A stretch of DNA of 64,000 nt from Rhizobium indicum (GCF_005862305.2 NZ_CP054022.1:806001-870000), one strand, 5' to 3'. Positions 1-8,552 are shown, numbered from the stretch's first letter. Notes: generated by a model not told the origin, from the letters alone. Made by a program: numbers and translations.

Positions 1-204
1 AGCAGTTTGAGCCGTTCATACTCTCCGGCTAGTTTGATCGCGCCGGCGGCAATCGGGACGGCTCCCGCTCTCTACCGGATCAAGCCGGCCTCCACGAAAC
101 GTAGAAATGCCTGCGTATGCTGCAGGCAGTTGACATCTGTTGCCGGCGTCCGACCCAGCTGTTCCAGTTCGTGCAGAATGCGACCGAGGGTGAGGGTTCG
201 GCAT

Positions 205-795
205 TCATGATGATCGCGCCTCCACTGGGGTTCGATATAGGATGACCCGACCGGTCGGTACGATCTGTGAGAGGAAATCAAAGTCGCGGACGTTGCCAGT
301 CAGCACGCTCGCACCCAGCTGCCGTGCCTGCAAGAAAACCATGGCGTCATTGACGAAGCCGCGCTCATGTCCTTCCCCCTTTGGCAGGTTGCTCAAGCGA
401 AAGAGCAGACCCGCCAACACGCCGGCATGTCCCCAGATGGCTGCATCTGGAGCGTGAAGTCGGTGTTCCGGAATGTCTTCGACCGTCGCCGCGATCGTTT
501 CGAGCACCGCCTTTGTAGAGGCGTGCTTGGGGTCCAGTCGGCCGAAGGCATGGGTCAGCTCAGACAGGCAGACCGCCGAATGGTGGCATAGGCGATACGT
601 AATCAGCCTATCGACCTCCACCGGCGAGCGCCCCTGAAGCACATCCAGATAGACGCTGGTATCCAGGAACAGAGGCCCTCCGATTGCCGGTTCGTCGGCA
701 ACCCAAGGAAGATCTTCGTCGGGCCTGCGCTCGAGCGACCCGACGTGCTTCTGGGGCTTTAGTGATCGGAGGGCTTCAGAGAGATCAAATCCCAA
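205..795 (-). CDS. PIN-domain (VapC-type) toxin of a type II TA pair
   Basis: The protein has a PIN-domain layout: an early acidic strand (LFLDTSVYLDVL), a mid-chain glutamate in a CLSELTHAF segment, and late aspartates in FVNDAMVFLQARQLGASVLTGNVRDFD. PIN toxins are Mg-dependent ribonucleases that cut RNA in the cytoplasm. I chose a TTG start at 795 because it overlaps the stop of the antitoxin by 11 bases and the sequence upstream in this frame (to 909) merely shadows the antitoxin. The antitoxin lies immediately upstream in the same operon, so co-translation and autoregulation by the pair are likely. Length is about 196 residues, somewhat longer than a typical VapC. The family call is firm; target RNA is unknown. 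Confidence 0.75.
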   Translation of the reverse strand: MGFDLSEALRSLKPQKHVGSLERRPDEDLPWVADEPAIGGPLFLDTSVYLDVLQGRSPVEVDRLITYRLCHHSAVCLSELTHAFGRLDPKHASTKAVLETIAATVEDIPEHRLHAPDAAIWGHAGVLAGLLFRLSNLPKGEGHERGFVNDAMVFLQARQLGASVLTGNVRDFDFLSQIVPTGRVILYRTPVEARSS

Positions 796-1081
796 GATCG
801 ATATCCGTCGGGATGCGGCCCTTGCGGCCCACCAGACGCGCGCCAAAGTCGTCTTCGAGAGCCAGCCGTGAAAGGGCCAATTCCAGCAGCTCGGTGTCGG
901 AGGTAACATGGGCCCGCTTCTTGGCTGCCTCGATCAACTCCGACGGCACTCGCCCCGACAAGCGGGTATTCTTCGCCGTGCCAAGGAGACCGACGGCCTT
1001 CGCTTGCTCGAGTACGAGCTTATTGCGGGCCAACGCGATTTTCGCTTCGCGTTCCGCAGCAGTTCGTGGTTGGGTACCCAT
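785..1081 (-). CDS. Antitoxin partner of the PIN toxin
   Basis: A 98-residue protein that starts MGTQPRTAAEREAK with a good AGGAG ribosome-binding site seven bases before the ATG. The centre (LSGRVPSELIEAAKKRAHVTSDTELLELALSRL) looks like a ribbon-helix-helix type DNA-binding fold, and the C-terminal tail (DFGARLVGRKGRIPTDIDLGI, shown in part) would be the segment that wraps the toxin. It is the first gene of a two-gene operon with the PIN toxin, whose start codon overlaps its end. The role as antitoxin is inferred from position, size and fold; no specific family name can be given from the sequence alone. Confidence 0.65.
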   Translation of the reverse strand: MGTQPRTAAEREAKIALARNKLVLEQAKAVGLLGTAKNTRLSGRVPSELIEAAKKRAHVTSDTELLELALSRLALEDDFGARLVGRKGRIPTDIDLGI

Positions 1082-1406
1082 AAGATTCTCCTGTGTTGAA
1101 CAGAATATAGATTGCGTTGAACGGGAGGGCAAGGTTCCATAGCGGTGGGCAGGTTGCGATCCGGGCGTTCGCGGCAAACCACCATGGGAATGACGACGGG
1201 GAGATTGATGGATTCTCTAGGGCCGTCGGCTGGGCAGCGCAGATCCTCAGAATGAAGGGCTCGACCGAAAACACAGCCATGGGTACTGAGCGCCGGTGAC
1301 GAGCAAGGAGTAAAGATGCCGGAGCAGGAACCCCCTGTCCCGACTATCGGCGTGCCTATTGCATGGTTTGCTTGCCGGCTCGATGAAGACCGCCATATAA
1401 CGCGCG
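1082..1406. other. Intergenic region between TA pair and J-domain gene
   Basis: About 325 bases separate the leftward TA operon from the rightward J-domain gene, so both promoters should be here. I could not identify a clear promoter or operator. Reading frames that cross it do not resemble known proteins. Confidence 0.4.
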
Positions 1407-2015
1407 ATGACGTATGATTCGAAGATTTTCGTCGGCCTGAGGCCAACGAGCAAAAAATCAGCTCCGCTCCGCGAGCCTTACCAGTCGAAATGCCAGTGGG
1501 ACGGCTGCGAAAGCGGCGGCGCCAATCGCGCGCCCGTTGGGCGAGATGCGGAGGGTTTGTACCTGTTGTTCTGCCCGCAACATGCGAGGGAATACAACAA
1601 GGGATATAATTTCGCGAGCAATCTGTCTGATCCGGTGACCGCCCGCTATCAGAGGGAAGCAGCAAACGGCAGCCGTAAGACGTGGGGGACCCGCCTTGAT
1701 CAGGCGACAGAGATGCCGCTTCCTTCGACCGTTCGCTCCGGTACGGCAAAAGCCCTTAACGCACGCAAGATTGCTGCACGACATCAAGCTACGAAAGCTG
1801 ATCTCCAGCGGCGTAAGCTCAAGGTATTGGAAGCAAAAGCCTTCGAAACGCTCGGTCTTTCGCAGGACGCGACGCCTGAGGAAATTAGACGACGCTACAA
1901 ACTGATGCTCAAGATGCACCATCCGGACGCTAACCGAGGAGATCGAAACTCCGAAGATGAACTCCGGGCGGCAATCGACGCCCATAAGATCCTCAAGTTG
2001 AACGGGTTCTGCTAG
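1407..2015 (+). CDS. J-domain (DnaJ-like) protein
   Basis: A 202-residue protein whose C-terminal 55 residues (about 145-200) form a J domain with the diagnostic HPD tripeptide at 172-174, following helix II (PEEIRRRYKLMLKMHH). J domains stimulate the ATPase of DnaK-type Hsp70 partners. The N-terminal half is not DnaJ-like: it carries a C-x4-C-x21-C-x2-H arrangement (Cys29, Cys34, Cys56, His59) that may bind a metal. There is no G/F region and no C-terminal substrate domain, so it is a dedicated co-chaperone rather than DnaJ itself. Similar proteins are common in rhizobia. It stands alone, with stress genes further downstream. Confidence 0.8.
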   Translation: MTYDSKIFVGLRPTSKKSAPLREPYQSKCQWDGCESGGANRAPVGRDAEGLYLLFCPQHAREYNKGYNFASNLSDPVTARYQREAANGSRKTWGTRLDQATEMPLPSTVRSGTAKALNARKIAARHQATKADLQRRKLKVLEAKAFETLGLSQDATPEEIRRRYKLMLKMHHPDANRGDRNSEDELRAAIDAHKILKLNGFC

Positions 2016-2075
2016 ATCTGAGACACGCTCTCTGCTGTCTATGATGAGGGTGAGCTGGAGGTTTTTGACAGATCG

Positions 2076-2655
2076 ATGCAATTCAACTCGGCAGCTGCCG
2101 TGCCGACGCTGCCGATCCCGCTGCTCGCCAAAATCCCGGTCATCGGCGAAGCGCTGTTCAACAGCCCCGTCATCACCTATCTCGCCATCATCCTGGTCGG
2201 GGTGATGGTCGATATCTACCGTTCCACCCATCTCGGATCGGCATTGCAGGCGGCCGGCGACAAGCCGGCGGCGCTGGATGCCGCCGGTGTCGACGTGGTG
2301 CGGACCCGCTCGGTCGCCGTGCTGTGCACGGCCTGTTCGCCGGCCTCGGCGGCGCTTTCATCGCCATTGTCGGCGCCGGCATCTTCGTGCCGTTCAAGAC
2401 CCATGGTAACGGTTTCATCGGCATCGTGCTGGCCATGCTGGCCCCGAGCGACCGGTCTGGGTTCTGTTCGGTGCGCTGCTGTTCGGCGCCTGCCTGTCGA
2501 TGACCACGGCCCTGCAGGTGGCGGGTGTCGACATCCCCACCAACATCATCCAGATGACCCCGTTTGCCATGGTCATGCTGGTGCTGATCGTCGCCGGCCG
2601 CCGAGCCAATCTGCCGCTGGCGCTCGGCGCAAGCTACGTTCGCGGAGAGCGATGA
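2076..2655 (+). pseudogene. Remnant of a simple-sugar/nucleoside ABC permease
   Basis: The first part (about 2076-2330) reads as membrane protein: two hydrophobic helices (PLLAKIPVIGEALFNSP, ITYLAIILVGVMVDIY) followed by STHLGSALQAAGDKPAALDAAGVDV, the typical loop of BmpC/RbsC-like permeases. After a frame change near 2330 it continues as GLFAGLGGAFIAIVGAG, and after another change near 2450 as VLFGALLFGACLSMTTALQ and TPFAMVMLVLIVAGRR, ending at 2655. The N-terminal half and all partner genes of the transporter are missing. It is a decayed fragment, not a functional gene. Confidence 0.75.
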
Positions 2656-3048
2656 GTCTCCCCGGCACTGTGCCGCTAGAAGTGATGGCCGCGCGCGGCC
2701 ATGGGTGATCTCAGCGGTTTCGGCAAAGGCACTGCGATATCGGCACGGTCTTTTGTGGGTTTCGTCGCAACGCAGCTCATACTATTCCAGCCGGGCGAAC
2801 GCGCAGACTTGTGATGGGGATGGCGCTGCAACCCGGCCTGGATCAGTTGTTCAGGCGCTGAAGCCTGAACAACGCCGTCGGTATAGGCCCGCCAGGCATA
2901 TTTTGAGGCGGCGGGTGACGATCACGCGGAACGGCGCCGGAACCACATCCAGCCGCTCAGGCACATCCTCGCCGATGCAATGCAAGCATCCGCCGCGAGC
3001 GCAGATCAGGCTTCCGGGCTCGCCCGGCTTGATCTAGCCGCACCCATA
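2656..3048. other. Gene-free region with a perfect hairpin
   Basis: Nearly 400 bases between the permease remnant and the 3' end of the penicillin-binding protein gene. No frame looks coding. The one notable element is the 11-bp inverted repeat at 2846-2873, listed separately. Confidence 0.4.
2846..2873. repeat. Perfect 11-bp inverted repeat
   Basis: Arms GTTGTTCAGGC and GCCTGAACAAC are exact complements separated by the six bases gctgaa. There is no downstream T-tract on either strand, so it is not an ordinary intrinsic terminator; it could be an operator or a bidirectional stop between converging transcripts. Confidence 0.5.
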
Positions 3049-5343
3049 TCATTTTTCACAGAGCCGTCGTCCGCCGGAATATGGCTGATAGGTGCAGTCG
3101 GACGGCCGGAAGGAGCGGTAAGTGCGCGAGCAGGCGGCAATGTTACAGGATTGCGGTGCGCCTTGGCCATCGGTTGCTGCTTCTGTCGATCGCACCCCAT
3201 TCAGCGTTGGTTCGGCCGTCGCCTGGCGGATGAAGTCACGCCAAATATGGGCTGGCAGGGCGCCGCCCGTCACCCCCTTCATCGGCGCGTCATCGTCATT
3301 GCCAACCCAGACACCGACGACGAGCGATTCCGTGAAACCGACGAACCAGGCATCACGATTGTTCTGGCTGGTACCCGTCTTGCCGGCTGCAAACGTGCCC
3401 GGGTCTGCTCCACGCCCCGTACCGCGCTCGACCACCAACTGCAGGAGCCCGAGGAGATCGGACTGGTAGGGAGAAAGATCGACACTTGGCTTTGATTGTG
3501 AGCCAACCCGAAACGTCTTCGTCTGCCCTGCCGCTTGAAAGTCGGCGATGCCCCAGGGTTTAACAGGTGCCCTGCCGAGTTGAACGGACGCATAGGCGCT
3601 GGTGAGGTTAAGCAGATTTACTTCGGATGTCCCGAGCGCCAAAGACGGCGTATTGGCAAGTGGCGCATCGATGCCGAGTTCGCGCGCTGCGGCGATCACA
3701 TTGTCTAGGCCAACTTCTTCGGCTAGCGCCACTGAAGCGGCATTGAGCGATCGCGCGAACGCCTCGGCAAGCGTTACCCAACCACTATAGTTGCCACTGG
3801 AATTTTCTGGCGACCAACCGTCGACGTCAATTGGCGCATCCAGAACCCGGTCAGACAAAGTGAGCCCGGCCTTCAATGCTGCGTAATAGACGAACAGCTT
3901 AAATGTTGACCCCGGCTGGCGCATCGCAGTGACGGCGCGGTTGAACTGGCTTGCCTTGTAGTCGCGCCCGCCAACCATGGCCACGACCGCGCCGTCCGGC
4001 GTCATCGCAACCAAAGCGGCCTGCGATGCTCCGACTGTCTTTCCTTCACCGTCCAGGGCTCTTTTCACGACTCTTTCGGCGATCTGCTGCAACTGCGGTA
4101 CCAGCGTGGTGCGCACCGTCGTCGAACCTGGCGAGGAGCCGGCGATTTCGCTCGCTTGCGGCGAAATCCAGTCGGCAAACCAACTTCCCGAGCGCGGCGT
4201 CGGCGTCGTTGGATGTAGCTTGGCAAAGCTCCCCTTGGCCTCCGCAGCCTCCGGCGCGGTGATCTTGTCGTTCGTCGCCATTGCGTCGAGAACGACCATG
4301 GTGCGCTGCCGGGCGCCTTCGAAATTGTCGATGGGATTCCATTGGCTCGGTGCCCGCAGCAACCCCGCCAGCATAGCGGACTCCGGCAGGTTAAGGTCGC
4401 CGATATCCTTGTTGAAATAAATCCGCGCGGCGGCAGGCATGCCGGTAGCGCCCGCACCAAGATAGACACTATTGAGATAGCGCGTCAGGATTTCCCGCTT
4501 GCCGAGCTTCCACTCCAGCCAGACGGCAATGACCACCTCCTGTATCTTTCGTTTTATTGTTCGATCGCTGTCGAGGTACTGCAGCTTGATGAGTTGCTGG
4601 GTGATCGTGCTGCCACCCTCCACCACCGAACCAGCCTCCAAGTTCCGGAGAAGCGCCCTCCCTATCCCTCTGAGATCGACGCCGAAATGATCCATGAACC
4701 GCCTGTCCTCAATCGAAAGTACGGCATCGATTAGATGGGGCTGGAACTGGTCGTATCGCGCATATGACTCTTGATAAGGCCCTTGCCTTACCAGCGGCGC
4801 GCCGTCAGCGGTTTCCAGCACCACGATAGGCTTTAACGTTCCCTCACGGATCTCGCCCCAGGGCACGTCTTTTAGCGCCCACACCAGAATGCTTCCTACG
4901 AGGAGGCAGACAAGAAAGGCCGATCCCATAGCGAATTTCCACCAGCCCGCCAGAAGCGACCGTCGAAGGCGACTTTCACGAGGCTCGACAAGCCGATTGC
5001 GAATACCACGTCCGGCTTTGGCGAGAGCAGTGGTCAGCCATTTGGTTGGAGCTGATGTGGCTCCCAACCGCATCGACCTCCTTAGCTTCGTTCTCAAAAA
5101 CAAAGCCATCGTCTTGGTCTTCGCCAACGCAGAACTTGCCTGTAAATCTTGGCGCAGCGCATGCAACAGATTGCTCGCGGCCTGCCGAGTTTGGCCGAAG
5201 GATCCGTGGGCCTGCGGGTTGTCGGCTTGGGTGGTCCCCGTGGAATCCGTCGCGGCGATTTGGCTTGCCAAATCTGTTTTCTGGACGCGACCCGAGCTCG
5301 AGTCGCTGACGCTTTCACCTGAGGCTTCGGGAGGACTAGGCAT
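3049..5343 (-). CDS. Class A penicillin-binding protein (PBP1a family) with BA14K-like tail
   Basis: A bifunctional peptidoglycan synthase of 764 residues. After a long basic, Ser/Thr-rich cytoplasmic tail (1-135) there is one membrane anchor (about 138-157). The GT51 glycosyltransferase domain follows, with the catalytic glutamate in SIEDRRFMDHFGVD (Glu212) and GGSTITQQ at 243-250. The transpeptidase domain has all three motifs: STFK (479-482), SLN (532-534) and KTGTSQ (655-660). The last 32 residues (C-N-I-A-A-C, YRSF, TYQPY, GRRLC) match the BA14K cysteine-rich pattern of rhizobial envelope proteins, an unusual appendage. It sits alone, next to small envelope proteins. The enzyme assignment is firm; whether it is a housekeeping or stress-specific paralogue cannot be told. 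Confidence 0.92.
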   Translation of the reverse strand: MPSPPEASGESVSDSSSGRVQKTDLASQIAATDSTGTTQADNPQAHGSFGQTRQAASNLLHALRQDLQASSALAKTKTMALFLRTKLRRSMRLGATSAPTKWLTTALAKAGRGIRNRLVEPRESRLRRSLLAGWWKFAMGSAFLVCLLVGSILVWALKDVPWGEIREGTLKPIVVLETADGAPLVRQGPYQESYARYDQFQPHLIDAVLSIEDRRFMDHFGVDLRGIGRALLRNLEAGSVVEGGSTITQQLIKLQYLDSDRTIKRKIQEVVIAVWLEWKLGKREILTRYLNSVYLGAGATGMPAAARIYFNKDIGDLNLPESAMLAGLLRAPSQWNPIDNFEGARQRTMVVLDAMATNDKITAPEAAEAKGSFAKLHPTTPTPRSGSWFADWISPQASEIAGSSPGSTTVRTTLVPQLQQIAERVVKRALDGEGKTVGASQAALVAMTPDGAVVAMVGGRDYKASQFNRAVTAMRQPGSTFKLFVYYAALKAGLTLSDRVLDAPIDVDGWSPENSSGNYSGWVTLAEAFARSLNAASVALAEEVGLDNVIAAARELGIDAPLANTPSLALGTSEVNLLNLTSAYASVQLGRAPVKPWGIADFQAAGQTKTFRVGSQSKPSVDLSPYQSDLLGLLQLVVERGTGRGADPGTFAAGKTGTSQNNRDAWFVGFTESLVVGVWVGNDDDAPMKGVTGGALPAHIWRDFIRQATAEPTLNGVRSTEAATDGQGAPQSCNIAACSRTYRSFRPSDCTYQPYSGGRRLCEK

Positions 5344-5582
5344 GGGTTACCGCTAAAATGCAAACGCAGCATGACCTTTATAGCCGGGCGATGCGGTGTG
5401 TTCCACCGCAAAAGGTGTCCAAGGCAGAAGTCCTTGAGCGGATGTAAGATGGCGTGGAGATCGACTCGAAAAACGTCACCGCCGTTCAGGTCGGCGACAA
5501 CAAGGACGAGCGACTGCAGCAGTGCACCGTCTGATTGCCATCTAGGATGCCGGCGGCGCAAGACGCCGCCGGGACATGCCTG

Positions 5583-6467
5583 TTAAACCTGGATGATGTA
5601 GACGATCGTTAGCGCATCGGGATCGACGATGACGATCCGGCCATCAGCAAGGATGAAGAAGCGGTAGCCTTCATACTGCGGAACGATCTTCACGATGCGT
5701 GGCGGCAGCGGTTCGAGACGAACCTTCTTCGGGATCGTCGTTCCGACGGAGACCGTGAAATTCACTTCCTTCACCGGCGCAACATGGACCTCCTTCACCA
5801 CTGTGCGAATTTCGGTCTGCTGCTCGACGGAAATGTTGACGTTGGTCTTGGTGTTGGACGTCTGATTGTTCGTCGTGGTGTTGTTGTTGACGCTGGTTTG
5901 GGAAGAGCTTTTGTTCGTCGTCGAAGAGTTCTGATCGGTCGACTGTTTCGACGCATCGCCGCTTTGCGTGGTGGCGGCGTTGCCCGAGCCCTCTGCAGGC
6001 TTGGCATTTTGCGTGCTGCTCTTCGTGCCTGAGGTGGCCGAGCCGCTTGTATCGGTGCTGCCGGACTTGGCGGCGGGCTTCTGTTCGGTCGTGGTGGCGC
6101 CGCCGGCGTCTTGCGATCCGGGCTTGGTTTCCGTCGAAGACTTGCCGGATGCACTTCCCTTTGTCGAAGAATTATCGTTCGAAGGCTGTTCGGCGCTCTT
6201 TTTCATGTCCGAACCCTGACCGGGTTTCTGCTGCGATGACTGGCCCTTGCCTTGCGGACAGGCTCCCGAAGCGTCTGGCGTGCAGTCGGTGCCGGTTCCG
6301 GTGGCGCTGGAGCCGGCCTTCGAGCCGGCGTCAGTGCCCGTCTGCGAACCGGGTTGGGTCTGGCCGCCGCTCTTGGTGTCCTGCTGGGCCGCCGCGGGCA
6401 GTGTTGCAAGCGGCGAGACGCTTAGTGACAGCGCTGCTACCAGCATGGTGAGATGGTTGCTTTTCAT
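5583..6467 (-). CDS. Secreted DUF1236-type protein with long low-complexity linker
   Basis: A 294-residue protein starting MKSNHLTMLVAALSLSVS, a signal peptide ending near AAAQ, preceded by a GGAG ribosome-binding site. Residues about 30-210 are a disordered stretch of Ser, Thr, Gly, Gln and Lys. The C-terminal 80 residues (KEVHVAPVKEVNFTVSVGTTIP, read in parts, and YEGYRFFILADGRIVIVDP) form a DUF1236 domain, a family of unknown function seen in rhizobial and related envelope proteins. The next gene leftward of its promoter region (6568-6963) ends in the same type of domain, so the two are probably paralogous in their C termini. Periplasmic location is predicted; function is unknown. Confidence 0.8.
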   Translation of the reverse strand: MKSNHLTMLVAALSLSVSPLATLPAAAQQDTKSGGQTQPGSQTGTDAGSKAGSSATGTGTDCTPDASGACPQGKGQSSQQKPGQGSDMKKSAEQPSNDNSSTKGSASGKSSTETKPGSQDAGGATTTEQKPAAKSGSTDTSGSATSGTKSSTQNAKPAEGSGNAATTQSGDASKQSTDQNSSTTNKSSSQTSVNNNTTTNNQTSNTKTNVNISVEQQTEIRTVVKEVHVAPVKEVNFTVSVGTTIPKKVRLEPLPPRIVKIVPQYEGYRFFILADGRIVIVDPDALTIVYIIQV

Positions 6468-6567
6468 GATCAATCTCCGAGGTTTCGGGCACGCGATGCC
6501 GCCACGCATTTTCATGCGTCGGATGCGTGCCCTGACTGTTGTAAAGGGCGGATGAAGCCGCCGATGG

Positions 6568-6963
6568 TCACTGAATGACCTGGATCACCTTCCGGGAGGA
6601 AGGTTCGACGATCACACGCTGATCGTTGACGATCGCGTATGCATATTTCGGATCGTCGGGAATTGGTGTGACGACCACGGTCTCCGGCAGGGGCTGCCCG
6701 ACGACGACCTTCTCCTTCACCACGACGCGCGTAGTCGGGGCGGGAGCCTGCTGAACGTAGGTCACCACCTTCGGCGGCGGCGGATCGATAACGCTACCTG
6801 CCACGCCGCCGACGATGCCGCCGACAGCAGCACCGACCGGGCCGCCGACAATCGCACCCGTTGCAGCACCGCCTACTGCTCCTGTTACCGTCGAAGACTG
6901 CGCATAGGCAGAAGTCGATGCCAACAGGATGCTTGCGGCGATTCCTACTACTTTGATATTCAT
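6568..6963 (-). CDS. Secreted glycine-zipper and DUF1236 protein
   Basis: 131 residues. The start MNIKVVGIAASILLASTSAYAQ gives a clear signal peptide and follows a strong AAGGAGG site. Residues about 25-60 are a glycine zipper (GAVGGAATGAIVGGPVGAA and so on), a motif that inserts into or packs against membranes. The C-terminal half (VVVKEKVVVGQPLPETVVV, ITPIPDDPKYAYAIVNDQR in part, VIVEPSSRKVIQVIQ) is a DUF1236 domain. A sigma-EcfG-type promoter lies at 7006-7030, 43 bases before the start, so it is probably induced in the general stress response. It faces the same way as its neighbours but has its own promoter. Confidence 0.82.
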   Translation of the reverse strand: MNIKVVGIAASILLASTSAYAQSSTVTGAVGGAATGAIVGGPVGAAVGGIVGGVAGSVIDPPPPKVVTYVQQAPAPTTRVVVKEKVVVGQPLPETVVVTPIPDDPKYAYAIVNDQRVIVEPSSRKVIQVIQ

Positions 6964-7005
6964 CTGTTTTCCTCCTTGGGTGCGGATGGTTCCGCTGGGG
7001 AGCCA

Positions 7006-7030
7006 AACCGAAAGATCGAGGAAGTGTTCC
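7006..7030 (-). promoter_or_regulatory. sigma-EcfG-type promoter for 6568-6963
   Basis: On the minus strand the sequence reads GGAAC, 16 bases, GGTT, ending 43 bases upstream of the ATG at 6963. This matches the alphaproteobacterial general-stress promoter GGAAC-N16/17-CGTT in all but one base. It is one of eleven such sites found in the first 24 kb. Confidence 0.65.
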
Positions 7031-7090
7031 AGACGTCGGACTTCAGGCCGGGGCCGGTCCGACCTTGGTCCTAGCGTAGGATCCGCCTGC

Positions 7091-7363
7091 CTACTGAGTG
7101 GGAAAACGGCTGAGCATCCGGTCCTGGACGTTCTCCCAGCCAACGATCATCGCAGCAAGCGAGATGGCTTTGTCGCGGTCTGCGGCCTTGGTTATAAAGC
7201 CTTCGAGCAGGACGACAGGGCCGAGCATCCTGATCTCGATGGCACTGCTGTCGATATCCGGATCGGCGGAAAGGGCTGCTTCGATTGTGGCGATGGTGGA
7301 TGCCGAACTGTGGCCTTGCGAGCAGCGCTCTTCGTGATTGTAGTTATCGGGGCCGAACTTCAT
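7091..7363 (-). CDS. BON-domain protein
   Basis: 90 residues starting MKFGPDNYNHEER after a GGAGGAG site. The core (IATIEAALSADPDIDSSAIEI, LGPVVLLEGFITKAADRDKA, AMIVGWENVQDRM) follows the BON pattern of alpha-beta-beta-alpha with a conserved central glycine. BON domains are found in envelope and stress proteins such as OsmY and are thought to bind phospholipid or interact with membranes. There is no signal peptide, so this one is predicted cytoplasmic. No sigma-EcfG site was seen just upstream, unlike several neighbours. Confidence 0.78.
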   Translation of the reverse strand: MKFGPDNYNHEERCSQGHSSASTIATIEAALSADPDIDSSAIEIRMLGPVVLLEGFITKAADRDKAISLAAMIVGWENVQDRMLSRFPTQ

Positions 7364-7441
7364 ATTCTCCTCCTGTCCCGCCCTTCCACGGACCTTCACA
7401 TTACCTCGCATAACATATGAGCAGCGTGTCCTGACGTCGCC

Positions 7442-7461
7442 AGCCGGACTTAAGTCCGGCT
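7442..7461. repeat. 20-bp perfect palindrome
   Basis: AGCCGGACTT is followed directly by its reverse complement AAGTCCGGCT, with TTCCC after it. It sits about 80 bases upstream of the BON gene and is a candidate operator or hairpin. Confidence 0.5.
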
Positions 7462-7512
7462 TTCCCTCGGCACGATCCGGCTTAGATTCTCCTGATCCTT
7501 GTTGAAAGGACG

Positions 7513-7560
7513 TCAGGGAGGTTCCAGCAACGTTGCCGACTCCAGTCAGAACCTCCCTGA
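7513..7560. repeat. Inverted repeat with 12-bp arms and inner palindrome
   Basis: Arms TCAGGGAGGTTC (7513-7524) and GAACCTCCCTGA (7549-7560) are perfect complements with a 24-base loop that itself contains the palindrome GCAACGTTGC (7527-7536). No T-tract follows on the minus strand. It may end the response-regulator transcript or act as a structured element. Confidence 0.5.
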
Positions 7561-7727
7561 TGACGCTTCAATTTATCGACCAGTGTCGAGCGTCCGAGCT
7601 CCGCAACGGATGCGGAATGCTTCGCGTACGGTTAGAGGCGATGGATAGGAATGCAGGCGGCCGGTAATAGGGGAGTACGCGAAAGCGAGGACTTCGCTCC
7701 TCTGATGCTTGTGACAAGCGGCAAAGG

Positions 7728-8339
7728 CTAGGCGCCCTGGCGCCATCTGATTGCCGCTTCCGTCCGATTGCTGGCGCCAAGCTTGGACAGTATTTCGGTC
7801 ATGTGATGCTTGATCGTTTTCTCCTGCAGGTTCAGCCGCCGCCCGATATGCTTGTTGGAAAGTCCTTCGGCTACCAATTCTATCACGTCGGTTTCGCGGG
7901 GAGTGAGTGAAGCCGGTCTGTCGAGAAGACTTTGTTCGACCTTGGCGCGCATGGTCGGCGAGATGAACCTCGAGCCTCCAACGACCGTTCGAATGGCCTC
8001 AGCAAGTCCGCGTGATCCGCTACCCTTGACGACGTATCCGGCTGCGCCTCGTCGTAGCGCAGCGACAACAGAGTCGATGTCCTCCGAGGCGGTCAGCATC
8101 AGGACCTTTGTCTGTGGGCTTCGCGCCAGGATCTCGGAAATCGCATCGATTCCTCCTCCGGGCATTGATACGTCGAGCAGAAGGACGTCAGGCCTTTGGG
8201 ACACCGCCAGCGTGGCGGCGTCATCGGCACTTGCCCCTTCACCGACAACGACGAAATCCTCGATTTCGGACAGGCTGCGGCTCACCCCTTCTCGGAAGAG
8301 AGGGTGGTCGTCCACGATCGCTATCGTGATGACTGTCAA
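7728..8339 (-). CDS. NarL/LuxR-family response regulator
   Basis: About 203 residues. The receiver domain has the acidic pair after ITIAIVDDHPLFREG, the phosphoacceptor aspartate in LLLDVSMPG (about residue 56), a conserved Thr/Ser in MLTAS, and the lysine in YVVKGSGS. The C-terminal LuxR-type helix-turn-helix is LTPRETDVIELVAEGLS and ...KTIKHHMTEILSKLGASNR. I prefer the TTG start at 8339 because GGAGG lies seven bases upstream and the receiver begins immediately after; there is no in-frame ATG nearby. No histidine kinase is adjacent, so its partner is elsewhere. It probably binds DNA on phosphorylation; targets are unknown. Confidence 0.85.
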   Translation of the reverse strand: MTVITIAIVDDHPLFREGVSRSLSEIEDFVVVGEGASADDAATLAVSQRPDVLLLDVSMPGGGIDAISEILARSPQTKVLMLTASEDIDSVVAALRRGAAGYVVKGSGSRGLAEAIRTVVGGSRFISPTMRAKVEQSLLDRPASLTPRETDVIELVAEGLSNKHIGRRLNLQEKTIKHHMTEILSKLGASNRTEAAIRWRQGA

Positions 8340-8552
8340 GCTGCACCCTCCATTTCCTCGGTCTGAAGAAAAGCATCCGACACCTGTCGATCGGCTATGC
8401 GATAGACATGGCAAGCAATTAGAAAACGTCCAGCGACACTGGAGTGGCGAACGAACGCTTTTATGGGCCTGCCTGGTCTCGATGATTTTGCCGCCCGCGG
8501 CGCTCCACGAACGCCGGGATGTCGATCCCCAAGTGTCTGATTCCGCCTCCGG

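Larger units (their letters stand above)
7364..7727. other. Intergenic region with two strong palindromes
   Basis: Between the BON gene start and the 3' end of the response-regulator gene. It should hold the BON promoter and the regulator's terminator. Two large palindromes (7442-7461 and 7513-7560) are listed separately. No coding frame is supported. Confidence 0.5.

Noticed and set aside
1..204. Minus-strand frame reading LTLGRILHELEQLGRTPATD near the window edge
   Set aside because: Looks somewhat protein-like but has no start with a ribosome-binding site and no recognisable family; it may be a fragment.
5371..5586. Short open frame upstream of the penicillin-binding protein gene
   Set aside because: Very basic and cysteine-rich chance translation; a different frame there (AVQVGDNKDERL) looks more protein-like but is interrupted by stops.
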